Shown here: positions 6,087 to 13,707 of the stretch, piece by piece
Layout of the letters: each line of letters opens with the position of its first letter
Position numbering within the stretch: position 1 is the stretch's first letter
Position numbers and translations under genes: made by a program
From: JADFUS01 sp964368765
Lineage (GTDB): Bacteria > Bacteroidota > Bacteroidia > Bacteroidales > Rikenellaceae
Direction of reading: 5' to 3'
Assembly: GCA_964368765.1 (NCBI GenBank)
Contig: CAYJCU010000052.1
Location: 1-14,005, forward strand
DNA: 14,005 nucleotides
Notes under the pieces: model-generated
The model's database searches: none
What the model was told of the DNA's origin: nothing
The model's input: only the letters and a program-made list of their open reading frames with translations

Positions 6087-9000
6087 TTAATACTCTCCCC
6101 AACTCTTTATAGCTATATCCTCACGTTGTAATGTACAGAAAGCTGTTATGAACGAGCTAGCTAAGCGTGCATTAGTAACAAGAGGTATATTAAAATCAAT
6201 AGCGTTACGACGGATTATATAGTCATTATTTAGAGTATCCTTATTTCTATCCTTAGGGATATTAACAATTAAATCTAACTTACGCTCTTTGATATATGTT
6301 AATACATTCTCATCAGTAATATCGCTCTGATCAGGCCATGCTAATACAGTTGTTGGCACATCATTCTCTGCAAAGAAATCAGCAGAACCTTTAGTAGCAA
6401 AAAGGTTATAACCCATAGTGTGAAGTAGTTTAGCAGCACTTAACATCTCAACTTTAGAGCGAGCATCACCCGTTGATAACATAATGTTTTTCTTAGGGAT
6501 GCGATAACCAACCGAAAGCATTGCTGTTAAAATAGCCTCATTATAGCTCTCGCCAAGACAACCCACCTCACCAGTAGACGACATCTCAACACCTAAGATA
6601 GGGTCTGCATTCTGAAGTCTAGCAAAAGAGAATTGCGACGCCTTAACACCCACATAATCAAGATCGAAAGCTGATTTATTAGGTGCATCAGTCTCAACAC
6701 CAAGCATCACTTTAGTTGCATAATCAATAAAATTCACTTTCAGAACCTTAGATACAAATGGGAAACTACGAGATGCTCTTAAGTTACACTCAATAACCTT
6801 AATATCGTTCTCTCTAGCAAGTAACTGCATATTGAAAGGACCTGATATATTAAGCTCTTTAGCAATTTGTCTTGATATTTTCTTTATTCTACGAATTGTT
6901 TCAGTATATAGTTTTTGTGCTGGGAATACAATAGTTGCATCTCCTGAGTGCACACCCGCAAACTCAACATGCTCACTAATAGCATAAACCATCAACTCTC
7001 CATCCTTAGCAACAGCGTCTATCTCAATCTCTTTAGCACGCTCAAGGAATTGCGACACCACAACTGGATGTTGTTTTGATACCTCAGTAGCAAGATTTAA
7101 GTAGTGCTCTAGCTCTTCTTTATTACTAACTACATTCATAGCTGCTCCCGAAAGAACATACGATGGACGAATAAGAACAGGGAAACCTACCTCTTCTGTA
7201 AATGTGATAATATCATTTACCGATGATAACTCTTTCCAACGTGGCTGGTCAATACCTAAAGAGTCTAGCATAGATGAGAATTTATGTCTATCCTCTGCCC
7301 TATCAATATTGATAGCCGAAGTACCTAATATATTAACATTTTGTCTATGAAGTTTCATAGCTAAGTTATTAGGTATCTGCCCACCCGTTGATACAATAAC
7401 ACCTTTAGGAGCCTCTAAATCTGTTACATCGAGTACTCTCTCTAGTGTTAATTCGTCGAAATATAATCTATCACACTCATCATAATCTGTTGATACAGTC
7501 TCTGGGTTGAAGTTAATAGTAATAGAACGATAACCCATATTACGAACTGTCTTAGCAGCACTAACACCGCACCAGTCAAACTCTACCGAGCTACCAATAC
7601 GATAAGCACCCGAACCAAGTACAATAACAGATTTATCATCATGCTGGAAATCAATATCATGATGTGTGCCATTATATGTTAAGTATAGGTAGTTAGTTTG
7701 TGCAGGATATTCGGCAGCAAGAGTATCTATCTGCTTAACCACTGGCAAGATACCAACCGATTTACGGTGCGTTCTTACCTTTATAATATCATTATCAATT
7801 AATCTATCCTCACTCTTAAATACCATTCTAGCTACCTGGAAATCAGAGTAACCCATCTGCTTAGCACGACGAAGAACATTATTAGGAGTAGACTCAATAG
7901 TATCAAACTCTTTTAGCTCAAGGCTTAATGAGTATATATTGTATAGTTTCTCCAAGAACCAACGATCAATACGAGTTAGTTTATGTATATCGTCTACCGT
8001 GTAACCTTTAGCAAAAGCCTTCTCAATGAAGAAAATACGCTTATCTGTTGGCTCTTTAAGTGCCAATTCAACATCAATATCTTCATCTATCTTAAGCTCT
8101 TTATTACCCACAAAACCGTGCATACCTTGACCTATCATACGAAGACCCTTCTGTATCGCCTCTTCAAAGTTACGACCAATAGCCATAACCTCTCCTACCG
8201 ATTTCATACTAGAGCCTAGCTTACGAGATACACCCTTGAATTTACCTAAATCCCAACGTGGTATCTTACACACTATATAGTCAAGTGCTGGTTCGAAACA
8301 AGCTGTTGTTGTTTTAGTTACAGAGTTTTTAAGCTCGTGTAAGCCATAACCCAAACCAAGCTTAGCAGCCACAAAAGCAAGTGGATAACCAGTTGCCTTA
8401 GATGCTAAGGCTGACGAACGAGAGAGACGAGCATTAACCTCGATAACTCTATAATCCTCCGAGTATGGGTCAAGTGCATACTGAACATTACACTCTCCAA
8501 CAATACCTATATGACGAATAATCTTAATTGCTATTTGACGTAGCTTATGATACTCTGCATTAGATAGTGTTTGAGATGGAGCAACAACAATACTCTCACC
8601 AGTGTGAATACCTAGCGGGTCGAAGTTCTCCATATTACAAACAGTAATACAGTTATCATACTTATCACGCACAACCTCATACTCAACCTCTTTCCACCCT
8701 TTAAGTGATTTCTCAACAAGGATTTGCGGCGAATATGTGAATGCCTTCTCTGCTAGAGGTATTAACTCCTCTTCACTATCGCAGAAACCAGAGCCCAAAC
8801 CACCTAAGGTATAAGCAGCACGTATAATAATAGGATAGCCTAGCTCTTTAGCCACTCTGCAAGCCTCAGTAACAGATGTTACAGCCTCACTTTTAATGGT
8901 CTTAACCTCTATCTCGTCTAGTTTTTGAACAAAAAGCTCTCTATCCTCAGTGTTCATGATGGCATCTACTTGAGTACCTAACACCTGAACATTATACTTC

Positions 9001-9317
9001 TCAAGAACTCCACTTCTGTGTAGACTAACTCCACAGTTAAGAGCTGTTTGCCCTCCAAATGCTAATAATATACCATCTGGACGCTCTTTAGCAATAACAT
9101 CCTCAACAAAATCAGGAGTTACAGGTAAGAAATATACCTTATCCGCTATACCCTCAGAAGTTTGAACAGTAGCTATGTTTGGATTGATAAGAACAGTATA
9201 AATACCCTCCTCTTTTAGTGCTTTAAGTGCTTGTGAACCAGAATAGTCAAACTCTCCTGCCTCTCCAATCTTTAATGCACCTGAACCTAGTAGTATTACT
9301 TTATTTATTTTTTGCAT
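6087..9317 (-). CDS. carB: Carbamoyl-phosphate synthase large subunit
   Basis: CarB makes carbamoyl phosphate from bicarbonate, two ATP and the ammonia channelled from CarA, feeding pyrimidine and arginine synthesis. The 1076 residues match the usual ~1070 and contain two homologous ATP-grasp synthetase halves. The first (1 to ~400) begins VILLGSGALKIGEAGEFDYS. The second (from ~565) begins VIVLGSGAYRIGSSVEFDW. An oligomerisation segment lies between them and a C-terminal MGS-like regulatory domain (~940-1076) follows. Segments such as LKGWKEVEYEVVRD, NMENFDPLGIHTGESIV and KIPRWDLGKF resemble the synthetase part of eukaryotic CAD/CPS1 more than the E. coli enzyme, judged from memory of those sequences. 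The ATG overlaps the carA end by 17 nt, so the subunits are probably translationally coupled. The hairpin at 6033-6053 ends the operon. Confidence 0.98.
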   Translation of the reverse strand: MQKINKVILLGSGALKIGEAGEFDYSGSQALKALKEEGIYTVLINPNIATVQTSEGIADKVYFLPVTPDFVEDVIAKERPDGILLAFGGQTALNCGVSLHRSGVLEKYNVQVLGTQVDAIMNTEDRELFVQKLDEIEVKTIKSEAVTSVTEACRVAKELGYPIIIRAAYTLGGLGSGFCDSEEELIPLAEKAFTYSPQILVEKSLKGWKEVEYEVVRDKYDNCITVCNMENFDPLGIHTGESIVVAPSQTLSNAEYHKLRQIAIKIIRHIGIVGECNVQYALDPYSEDYRVIEVNARLSRSSALASKATGYPLAFVAAKLGLGYGLHELKNSVTKTTTACFEPALDYIVCKIPRWDLGKFKGVSRKLGSSMKSVGEVMAIGRNFEEAIQKGLRMIGQGMHGFVGNKELKIDEDIDVELALKEPTDKRIFFIEKAFAKGYTVDDIHKLTRIDRWFLEKLYNIYSLSLELKEFDTIESTPNNVLRRAKQMGYSDFQVARMVFKSEDRLIDNDIIKVRTHRKSVGILPVVKQIDTLAAEYPAQTNYLYLTYNGTHHDIDFQHDDKSVIVLGSGAYRIGSSVEFDWCGVSAAKTVRNMGYRSITINFNPETVSTDYDECDRLYFDELTLERVLDVTDLEAPKGVIVSTGGQIPNNLAMKLHRQNVNILGTSAINIDRAEDRHKFSSMLDSLGIDQPRWKELSSVNDIITFTEEVGFPVLIRPSYVLSGAAMNVVSNKEELEHYLNLATEVSKQHPVVVSQFLERAKEIEIDAVAKDGELMVYAISEHVEFAGVHSGDATIVFPAQKLYTETIRRIKKISRQIAKELNISGPFNMQLLARENDIKVIECNLRASRSFPFVSKVLKVNFIDYATKVMLGVETDAPNKSAFDLDYVGVKASQFSFARLQNADPILGVEMSSTGEVGCLGESYNEAILTAMLSVGYRIPKKNIMLSTGDARSKVEMLSAAKLLHTMGYNLFATKGSADFFAENDVPTTVLAWPDQSDITDENVLTYIKERKLDLIVNIPKDRNKDTLNNDYIIRRNAIDFNIPLVTNARLASSFITAFCTLQREDIAIKSWGEY

Positions 9318-10398
9318 TTCTTATATTCTCTATAAAGTTATCGAAAAGGAATTCTGTATCTACAGGACCACTAGTAGCCTCTGGGTGGAACTGCACTGAG
9401 AAATATGGTTTACTCTTGTGAATAATACCCTCACAAGTGTCATCATTTAAGTTAATGAAGTATGGTTCCCAATCATTAGGTAACTCACTGTGATTAACAG
9501 CAAAACCATGATTTTGTGATGTGATAAACGCGCGGTTAGTACCCACCATCAATGCTGGTTGGTTATGACTACGATGTCCATACTTTAATTTATAAGTTGA
9601 GGCTCCTGCCGCTATCGACATAAGCTGATTTCCTAAACAGATACCAAAGATAGGTTTTCCCAGCTCATAAGCTTTCTTGATATGCTCAATAGCAATACCA
9701 CACTTAGCAGGGTCGCCAGGTCCGTTAGATAACATTACTCCATCATACTCCATTGTTGTAAAGTCGTAATCCCAAGGCACTCTAACCACATGAGCACCAC
9801 GATTAACCAAACAACGAATGATATTGAATTTAGCACCATAATCAACCAAGACAACTTTATACTCTCCCTCAGGATTATACTCTATTATCTCTTTTGTAGA
9901 TACCTTTTCAACAAGATTTTCGTTATTTTGGTTATGGAACTCCGCCTCTGGCTCAAGACCATCAACATAGAGTTTGCAAAGCATAGCACCCCTCTCACGA
10001 ATCTCTTTAGTCAATTCACGAGTATCTACGCCATAGATACCTGGAACATCATGCTCTTTAAGCCATGCATCAAGGCTCTTAATAGCATTCCAGTGGCTAT
10101 GCTTAAAGGAGTAGTCTGAAACAACTAAACCCTTAATATGTATCTTCTCTGACTCAAAAAAACGAGTAAGACCATCTACCACACTGCCATCACAAGGCAC
10201 GCCGTAGTTACCAACAAGGGGGAATGTAATTACCAAAACCTGACCACTATATGAAGGGTCCGTTAAGCTTTCTGGATAACCAGTCATAGCGGTACTGAAT
10301 ACCAACTCTCCTGAGACTGATTTTTCTGCTCCAAATGAGTGCCCTGAAAAAGTAGAGCCATCCTCAAGAAGCAAGTGTGCTAATTTATGTTCAACCAT
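9301..10398 (-). CDS. carA: Carbamoyl-phosphate synthase small subunit (glutaminase)
   Basis: CarA hydrolyses glutamine and passes ammonia to CarB. The 365 residues comprise the CarA-specific N-terminal domain (about 1-150, including FSTAMTGYPESLTDPSY) and a C-terminal class I glutamine amidotransferase domain (about 180-360). The nucleophile is Cys254 in FGICLGNQ, and the partner residues are His338 and Glu340 in VQFHPEA. The oxyanion-loop segment SNGPGDP is also present. The first ATG at 10398 gives the expected N-terminus and lies about 21 nt below the predicted transcription start. The gene is transcribed divergently from dapA and overlaps carB by 17 nt. A small hairpin in its very short leader may affect expression. 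Confidence 0.98.
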   Translation of the reverse strand: MVEHKLAHLLLEDGSTFSGHSFGAEKSVSGELVFSTAMTGYPESLTDPSYSGQVLVITFPLVGNYGVPCDGSVVDGLTRFFESEKIHIKGLVVSDYSFKHSHWNAIKSLDAWLKEHDVPGIYGVDTRELTKEIRERGAMLCKLYVDGLEPEAEFHNQNNENLVEKVSTKEIIEYNPEGEYKVVLVDYGAKFNIIRCLVNRGAHVVRVPWDYDFTTMEYDGVMLSNGPGDPAKCGIAIEHIKKAYELGKPIFGICLGNQLMSIAAGASTYKLKYGHRSHNQPALMVGTNRAFITSQNHGFAVNHSELPNDWEPYFINLNDDTCEGIIHKSKPYFSVQFHPEATSGPVDTEFLFDNFIENIRNAKNK

Positions 10399-10400
10399 TT

Positions 10401-10419
10401 TTTAGAATATTTTTCTAAA
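10401..10419 (-). promoter_or_regulatory. Small inverted repeat in the carA leader
   Basis: TTTAGAA (10401-10407) and TTCTAAA (10413-10419) form a perfect 7-bp inverted repeat with a 5-base centre, between the predicted transcription start and the carA ATG. It could be a hairpin at the extreme 5' end of the mRNA or a protein operator. With so AT-rich a sequence, chance is also possible. Confidence 0.35.
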
Positions 10420-10422
10420 GCA

Positions 10423-10455
10423 CAAAGATATAAAAAAAAAGTTAATTGTCACAAA
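10423..10455 (-). promoter_or_regulatory. Bacteroidetes-type promoter of carAB
   Basis: The minus strand has TTTG (10455-10452), a 21-bp spacer, then TATCTTTG (10430-10423), a good fit to the TTTG/TAnnTTTG consensus. Transcription would start near 10419, about 21 nt before the carA ATG. The site lies outside the MITE-like element. Confidence 0.75.
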
Positions 10456-10550
10456 AATTTTATATTATTTTACAATAATAATTTTTATGCGCTGATTATC
10501 AATAAGATATAAAATAACTCTTTTTTATTATTTTAAAATTATTCTTTTTT

Positions 10551-10583
10551 TTTAGATTGTTATATAAATTATTACTATTTTTG
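10551..10583 (+). promoter_or_regulatory. Candidate dapA promoter, upstream of the inserted element
   Basis: TATTTTTG (10576-10583) matches the TAnnTTTG element. A weaker TTTA (10551-10554) sits 21 bp upstream in place of TTTG. The predicted start near 10588 is just before the left end of the inverted-repeat element at 10595. No TAnnTTTG match was found on the plus strand between the element's left end and dapA, which makes this the best candidate although it lies about 250 bp from the gene. Confidence 0.4.
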
Positions 10584-10594
10584 AACGAAAATAA

Positions 10595-10813
10595 TAACCT
10601 GAGTTTTGGATAAGAAACAGTCATACTTTCTTTATTACAGCTCATTTTCAGCACCTTATTGCAAAATACGATGCTCACGCACAATAAGTGCGCTCCGCTT
10701 CGCTTTTACAATAACGCACTGAAACTGAACCACACTAAAAAAAGTCTGTTGTAAATTTTACATTTTATTTATTATCAATAACTTAAACTATTTCTTATCC
10801 AAAACTCAGGTTA
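10595..10813. mobile_element. MITE-like element with 23-bp perfect terminal inverted repeats
   Basis: The left arm (10595-10617, beginning TAACCTGAGTTTTGG) is the exact reverse complement of the right arm (10791-10813, ending CCAAAACTCAGGTTA). The 173-bp interior has no credible coding frame but shows further pairing, such as GCACCTTATTG (10651-10661) with CAATAAGTGC (10682-10691), and AGTGCG (10687-10692) with CGCACT (10715-10720). ATAA abuts both ends (10591-10594 and 10814-10817) and could be a target duplication; a longer AATAATAA (10590-10597, 10813-10820) overlaps the arms, so the exact boundary is uncertain. Size, perfect ends and lack of a gene indicate a non-autonomous transposon derivative that would need a transposase from elsewhere. 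I could not assign an insertion sequence family. Confidence 0.75.
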
Positions 10814-10835
10814 ATAATAAAAAGTGATTATGATT

Positions 10836-11711
10836 ATGAATAAATTTAGTGGATGTGGTGTAGCATTAGTAACACCTTTTGATAGTAATAAGAATATTGA
10901 TTATAAGGCTCTTGAGCGCATGATAGAGCACCAAATAGATGGCGGAACAGATTACTTCTTAGTAATGGGAACTACGGCAGAGAATCCTACATTATCAAAA
11001 TCTGAGCGTCAAGCAGTACTCTCTTTTATTGTTGAGAAAAACGATGGTCGCAAACCTATTGTTTTTGGAATAGGGGGTAACAATACGGCTACTGTGATTG
11101 ATGATATGAAGTTTTATAACCTATCTGGGGTAGATGCTATTTTATCTGTCACTCCATACTACAACAAGCCAAATCAAGAGGGTGTTTACCAACACTATGC
11201 AGCTATTTCTGAGAATGCTCCTCTTCCGATAATTGTATATAATGTACCTAGTAGAACAAGTGTTAATATATCTGTTGAAACAGTGATGCGCATAGCACGT
11301 AACCTAAAAAATATTATAGGTATTAAAGAGGCATCGGGCGATATTGAGCAGATAGCATATATTTTAAAAGATAAGCCTGATAATTTTATCGTAATATCTG
11401 GCGATGATAATCTTACACTTCCTGTTATTGCTTTGGGTGGCGTTGGTGTTATGTCTGTATCTGCTAATGCTATACCAAGAGAGGTGTCTAGTTATGTACA
11501 TGCTGCCCTTAGAGGCGATTTTGCAACGGCACGCACTACCCTTAACCGCATCATGGAGTTTCAAGATTATATCTTTGAAGAGGGAAACCCAACAGGTATT
11601 AAATGTGCAATGGCTGTCAAAGATATTATTGAAAATAATTTACGTCTTCCGCTTGTGCCCGCCTCAGCAGGTTATGAGGAGAAGATGAGAGAGATATTAA
11701 GAGAAATATAA
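10836..11711 (+). CDS. dapA: 4-hydroxy-tetrahydrodipicolinate synthase
   Basis: DapA condenses pyruvate with aspartate semialdehyde, the first committed step to diaminopimelate and lysine, in the cytoplasm. The protein shows the family's class I aldolase barrel: GVALVTPF near the start, GTTAENPTLS (the pyruvate-contacting threonine pair; many homologues have GTTGES), PYYNKPNQEG, IIVYNVPSRT with the active-site tyrosine, and GIKEASGD whose lysine (164 from the chosen start) forms the Schiff base. I chose the ATG at 10836 (291 residues), because it puts MNKFSG just before the first strand as in relatives. An in-frame ATG at 10830 and a GTG at 10824 would add two or four residues. The start is only 22 nt from the end of the MITE-like element. 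The next gene follows after 9 bp. Confidence 0.97.
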   Translation: MNKFSGCGVALVTPFDSNKNIDYKALERMIEHQIDGGTDYFLVMGTTAENPTLSKSERQAVLSFIVEKNDGRKPIVFGIGGNNTATVIDDMKFYNLSGVDAILSVTPYYNKPNQEGVYQHYAAISENAPLPIIVYNVPSRTSVNISVETVMRIARNLKNIIGIKEASGDIEQIAYILKDKPDNFIVISGDDNLTLPVIALGGVGVMSVSANAIPREVSSYVHAALRGDFATARTTLNRIMEFQDYIFEEGNPTGIKCAMAVKDIIENNLRLPLVPASAGYEEKMREILREI

Positions 11712-11720
11712 TATAGCACC

Positions 11721-13160
11721 ATGAGAAATATATTTTATCTAGTATTAGTAGCAATACCGCTATTTTTTGCTGGGTGTAAAGTCAGCAAAAAAACATCTGT
11801 TACTATTATTGCCACTAATGATATTCACGCACAGATAGATAACTTCCCAAAATTGGCATCATATATAGATATGGTGGAGAGCAAAAAGGAGAATGTAATA
11901 GTGGTTGATATTGGCGATCACTTTTCAGGGAATCCTTATGTTGATAACTCTCCTGAGCGAGGAAAACCTATTATTGATCTTATGAACAGAGTGGGTTATG
12001 ATATTGCTGTGCTTGGCAATCACGAATTTGATTATGGGCAAAATGTATTAAAAAAGCGTCTATCAGAGGCTAATTTTACAACTATTTGCGCTAATATAAA
12101 TAGTGATAGTTCTTTGCTTGGAGCAATTAAACCATACCACACTATTGATATTGATGGTACTATAATAAATTTCATAGGTTTTATTGAGGTTGAAAAAAAG
12201 ACAGGGATACCTAGTACCAATCCTATACACCTTGATAAGATATATTTCTCTGATTTTACAGATGTTGCACCAAATTACAAACATTTAGAAGACAATTCTC
12301 AAGCCCTTATTGCTCTATCGCATTTAGGGTTGAGTTCAGACTCTACACTGGCTATGATTATGCCTCAGCTTGATGTTATTATTGGCGGACATAGCCACTC
12401 TTTTATTGAAAAAGAGAGTATATATAATAATGTTATGCTCTCACAAGCTGACTCATATCTCAACTATGCTGCAGTTATTACGCTTGATTTTGAGAATAAT
12501 AAACTAACAAAACGCACTTATGAGGTTGTTAAACTTGATACTGTTAGTAATCCTAATGCTGATGTTGAATTGATGCTAAAGGATATATATAATCAAGATA
12601 GTTTCAAAAAGGTGGTTGGTGTTGCAGAGATAAAAATAGATGGCAAGAAAAATGTAGCTTGCCTAATGACAGATGCTATGGCATGGGCTACTGAGAGTGA
12701 TTTCGCATTTTACAATAGAGGCGGTGTGCGTAGAGATAGTATCAAACAAGGAGATATAACCCTTGCCAATATACTTTCTATTGAGCCATTTAGTAATGAT
12801 ATATACACCTACTCAATGACAGCTAAAGAGATAGAGGCTTTTATATTACGAGGCTTTAATAAGAGCCGTGAGTACACAGACTATTTCATATCTAAAGGTA
12901 GTTATAATATTATTATTGCTGCAGATGGTAGTGTAAATGTAGAGATATACAACAAAAACGGGCAATTACTAGATAGAGATAGTGATAAAAAATATAAAGT
13001 AGCCATAACAAGTTACGTTGGCACAATAGACAAGGAGCTTGTTAATGCAAACAAAACAGGATACCTAATAACTAGTGCAATGACAAACTATCTTAAAGAG
13101 GTAAAATCAATTGATTATAACCAAAATAGAGTTGAGGTAATAGTTATTATGGAGAACTAA
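11721..13160 (+). CDS. Lipoprotein, two-domain 5'-nucleotidase/metallophosphatase (UshA-like)
   Basis: This 479-residue protein likely removes phosphate from nucleotides or related esters outside the cytoplasm. A signal peptide with the lipobox FFAGC makes Cys19 the probable lipidated residue. The metallophosphatase domain (about 27-285) has all metal-site blocks: ATNDIHAQ (D34, H36), VDIGDHFSG (D66), GNHEFDYG (N100, H101), SHLG (H201) and GGHSHS (222-227). A C-terminal 5'-nucleotidase domain (about 305-460) contains FYNRGGVRRDSIKQGDIT and the following PFSND, which provide substrate contacts in UshA. The protein is a little shorter than UshA (about 550). The exact substrate cannot be read; cyclic nucleotides or nucleotide sugars are possible. 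It follows dapA by 9 bp and precedes sufE by 15 bp, so the three are probably cotranscribed. Confidence 0.93.
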   Translation: MRNIFYLVLVAIPLFFAGCKVSKKTSVTIIATNDIHAQIDNFPKLASYIDMVESKKENVIVVDIGDHFSGNPYVDNSPERGKPIIDLMNRVGYDIAVLGNHEFDYGQNVLKKRLSEANFTTICANINSDSSLLGAIKPYHTIDIDGTIINFIGFIEVEKKTGIPSTNPIHLDKIYFSDFTDVAPNYKHLEDNSQALIALSHLGLSSDSTLAMIMPQLDVIIGGHSHSFIEKESIYNNVMLSQADSYLNYAAVITLDFENNKLTKRTYEVVKLDTVSNPNADVELMLKDIYNQDSFKKVVGVAEIKIDGKKNVACLMTDAMAWATESDFAFYNRGGVRRDSIKQGDITLANILSIEPFSNDIYTYSMTAKEIEAFILRGFNKSREYTDYFISKGSYNIIIAADGSVNVEIYNKNGQLLDRDSDKKYKVAITSYVGTIDKELVNANKTGYLITSAMTNYLKEVKSIDYNQNRVEVIVIMEN

Positions 13161-13175
13161 TATAAGTATAAAAAT

Positions 13176-13592
13176 ATGAAAACAATAGAGGATATACAAG
13201 TTGAAATTATAGATGAGTTTGAGGTGTTTGACGATTGGATGGACAGATACTCATATCTAATCGAGCTAGCAGAGACTCTTCCTATGATAGATGAAAAACT
13301 AAAAGATAACGACCATCTTATAGATGGGTGTCAATCTAGGGTATGGATAGATGCAGAGCTAGTTGATGACAAGTTGATATTAACTGGCGATAGCGATGCT
13401 ATTATAGTAAAAGGATTAGTAGCCCTACTTCTAAGAGTCTACACTAACCACACCCCTAAAGAGATATATGAGGCTGATTTGCATTTTATTGAGGCAATAG
13501 GGATGAAGGATAATCTATCTCCTACACGTGCCAATGGTCTTGTATCAATGATTACAAGAATCCGCCAGCTAGCATTCAATATGATGGCATAG
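13176..13592 (+). CDS. sufE: SufE family sulfur acceptor protein
   Basis: SufE accepts persulfide sulfur from the cysteine desulfurase SufS and hands it on to the SufBCD scaffold for iron-sulfur cluster assembly. The 138-residue length fits the family (E. coli 138). The family signature is LIDGCQSRVW, with Cys52 as the sulfur-carrying residue, followed by the conserved KGLVALLLRVYTNHTPKEI region. The C-terminal part contains LSPTRANGLVSMITRIR, another conserved SufE block. No sufS or sufBCD is in the window, so the partner genes must lie elsewhere. It is the last gene of the dapA group and is followed after 29 bp by a strong terminator. Confidence 0.97.
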   Translation: MKTIEDIQVEIIDEFEVFDDWMDRYSYLIELAETLPMIDEKLKDNDHLIDGCQSRVWIDAELVDDKLILTGDSDAIIVKGLVALLLRVYTNHTPKEIYEADLHFIEAIGMKDNLSPTRANGLVSMITRIRQLAFNMMA

Positions 13593-13621
13593 TATAGTGT
13601 AGCATATAGCTACTTTTTAGC

Positions 13622-13668
13622 CAAAAGAGGATAACTTCAAACTTAAGATTTGGAGTTATCCTCTTTTG
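13622..13668 (+). terminator. Strong terminator after sufE
   Basis: A perfect 15-bp stem pairs CAAAAGAGGATAACT (13622-13636) with AGTTATCCTCTTTTG (13654-13668). The stem extends inward by a wobble and four further pairs to a 7-base loop (13642-13648). The right arm ends in TCCTCTTTTG, giving a short U-run inside the stem. It is well placed to end the dapA-nucleotidase-sufE transcript. Confidence 0.8.
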
Positions 13669-13707
13669 TAGGGTAATTCGCAAAACCCTGTTTTGTGAAT
13701 TACCCTA
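13669..13707. repeat. Long hairpin abutting the sufE terminator
   Basis: TAGGGTAATTC (13669-13679) pairs with GAATTACCCTA (13697-13707). Five more Watson-Crick pairs continue inward after one G-T wobble, giving a 17-bp stem around a 5-base loop (CCCTG). It begins at the base right after the preceding hairpin. It has no trailing T-run, so it looks more like an extragenic palindrome than a terminator. Its function is unknown. Confidence 0.7.

Noticed and set aside
9790..10119. 109-codon plus-strand frame opposite carA
   Set aside because: It is fully antisense to a strongly conserved carA and lacks recognisable features.
10499..10684. 61-codon open frame on the minus strand between carA and dapA
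   Set aside because: It crosses the left boundary of the MITE-like element, and its low-complexity Lys/Asn/Phe composition is what AT-rich non-coding DNA gives.
10399..10823. Lysine riboswitch or pyrimidine attenuator upstream of dapA or carA
   Set aside because: The carA leader is too short for an attenuator, and the dapA leader is occupied by the inverted-repeat element without recognisable riboswitch consensus motifs.
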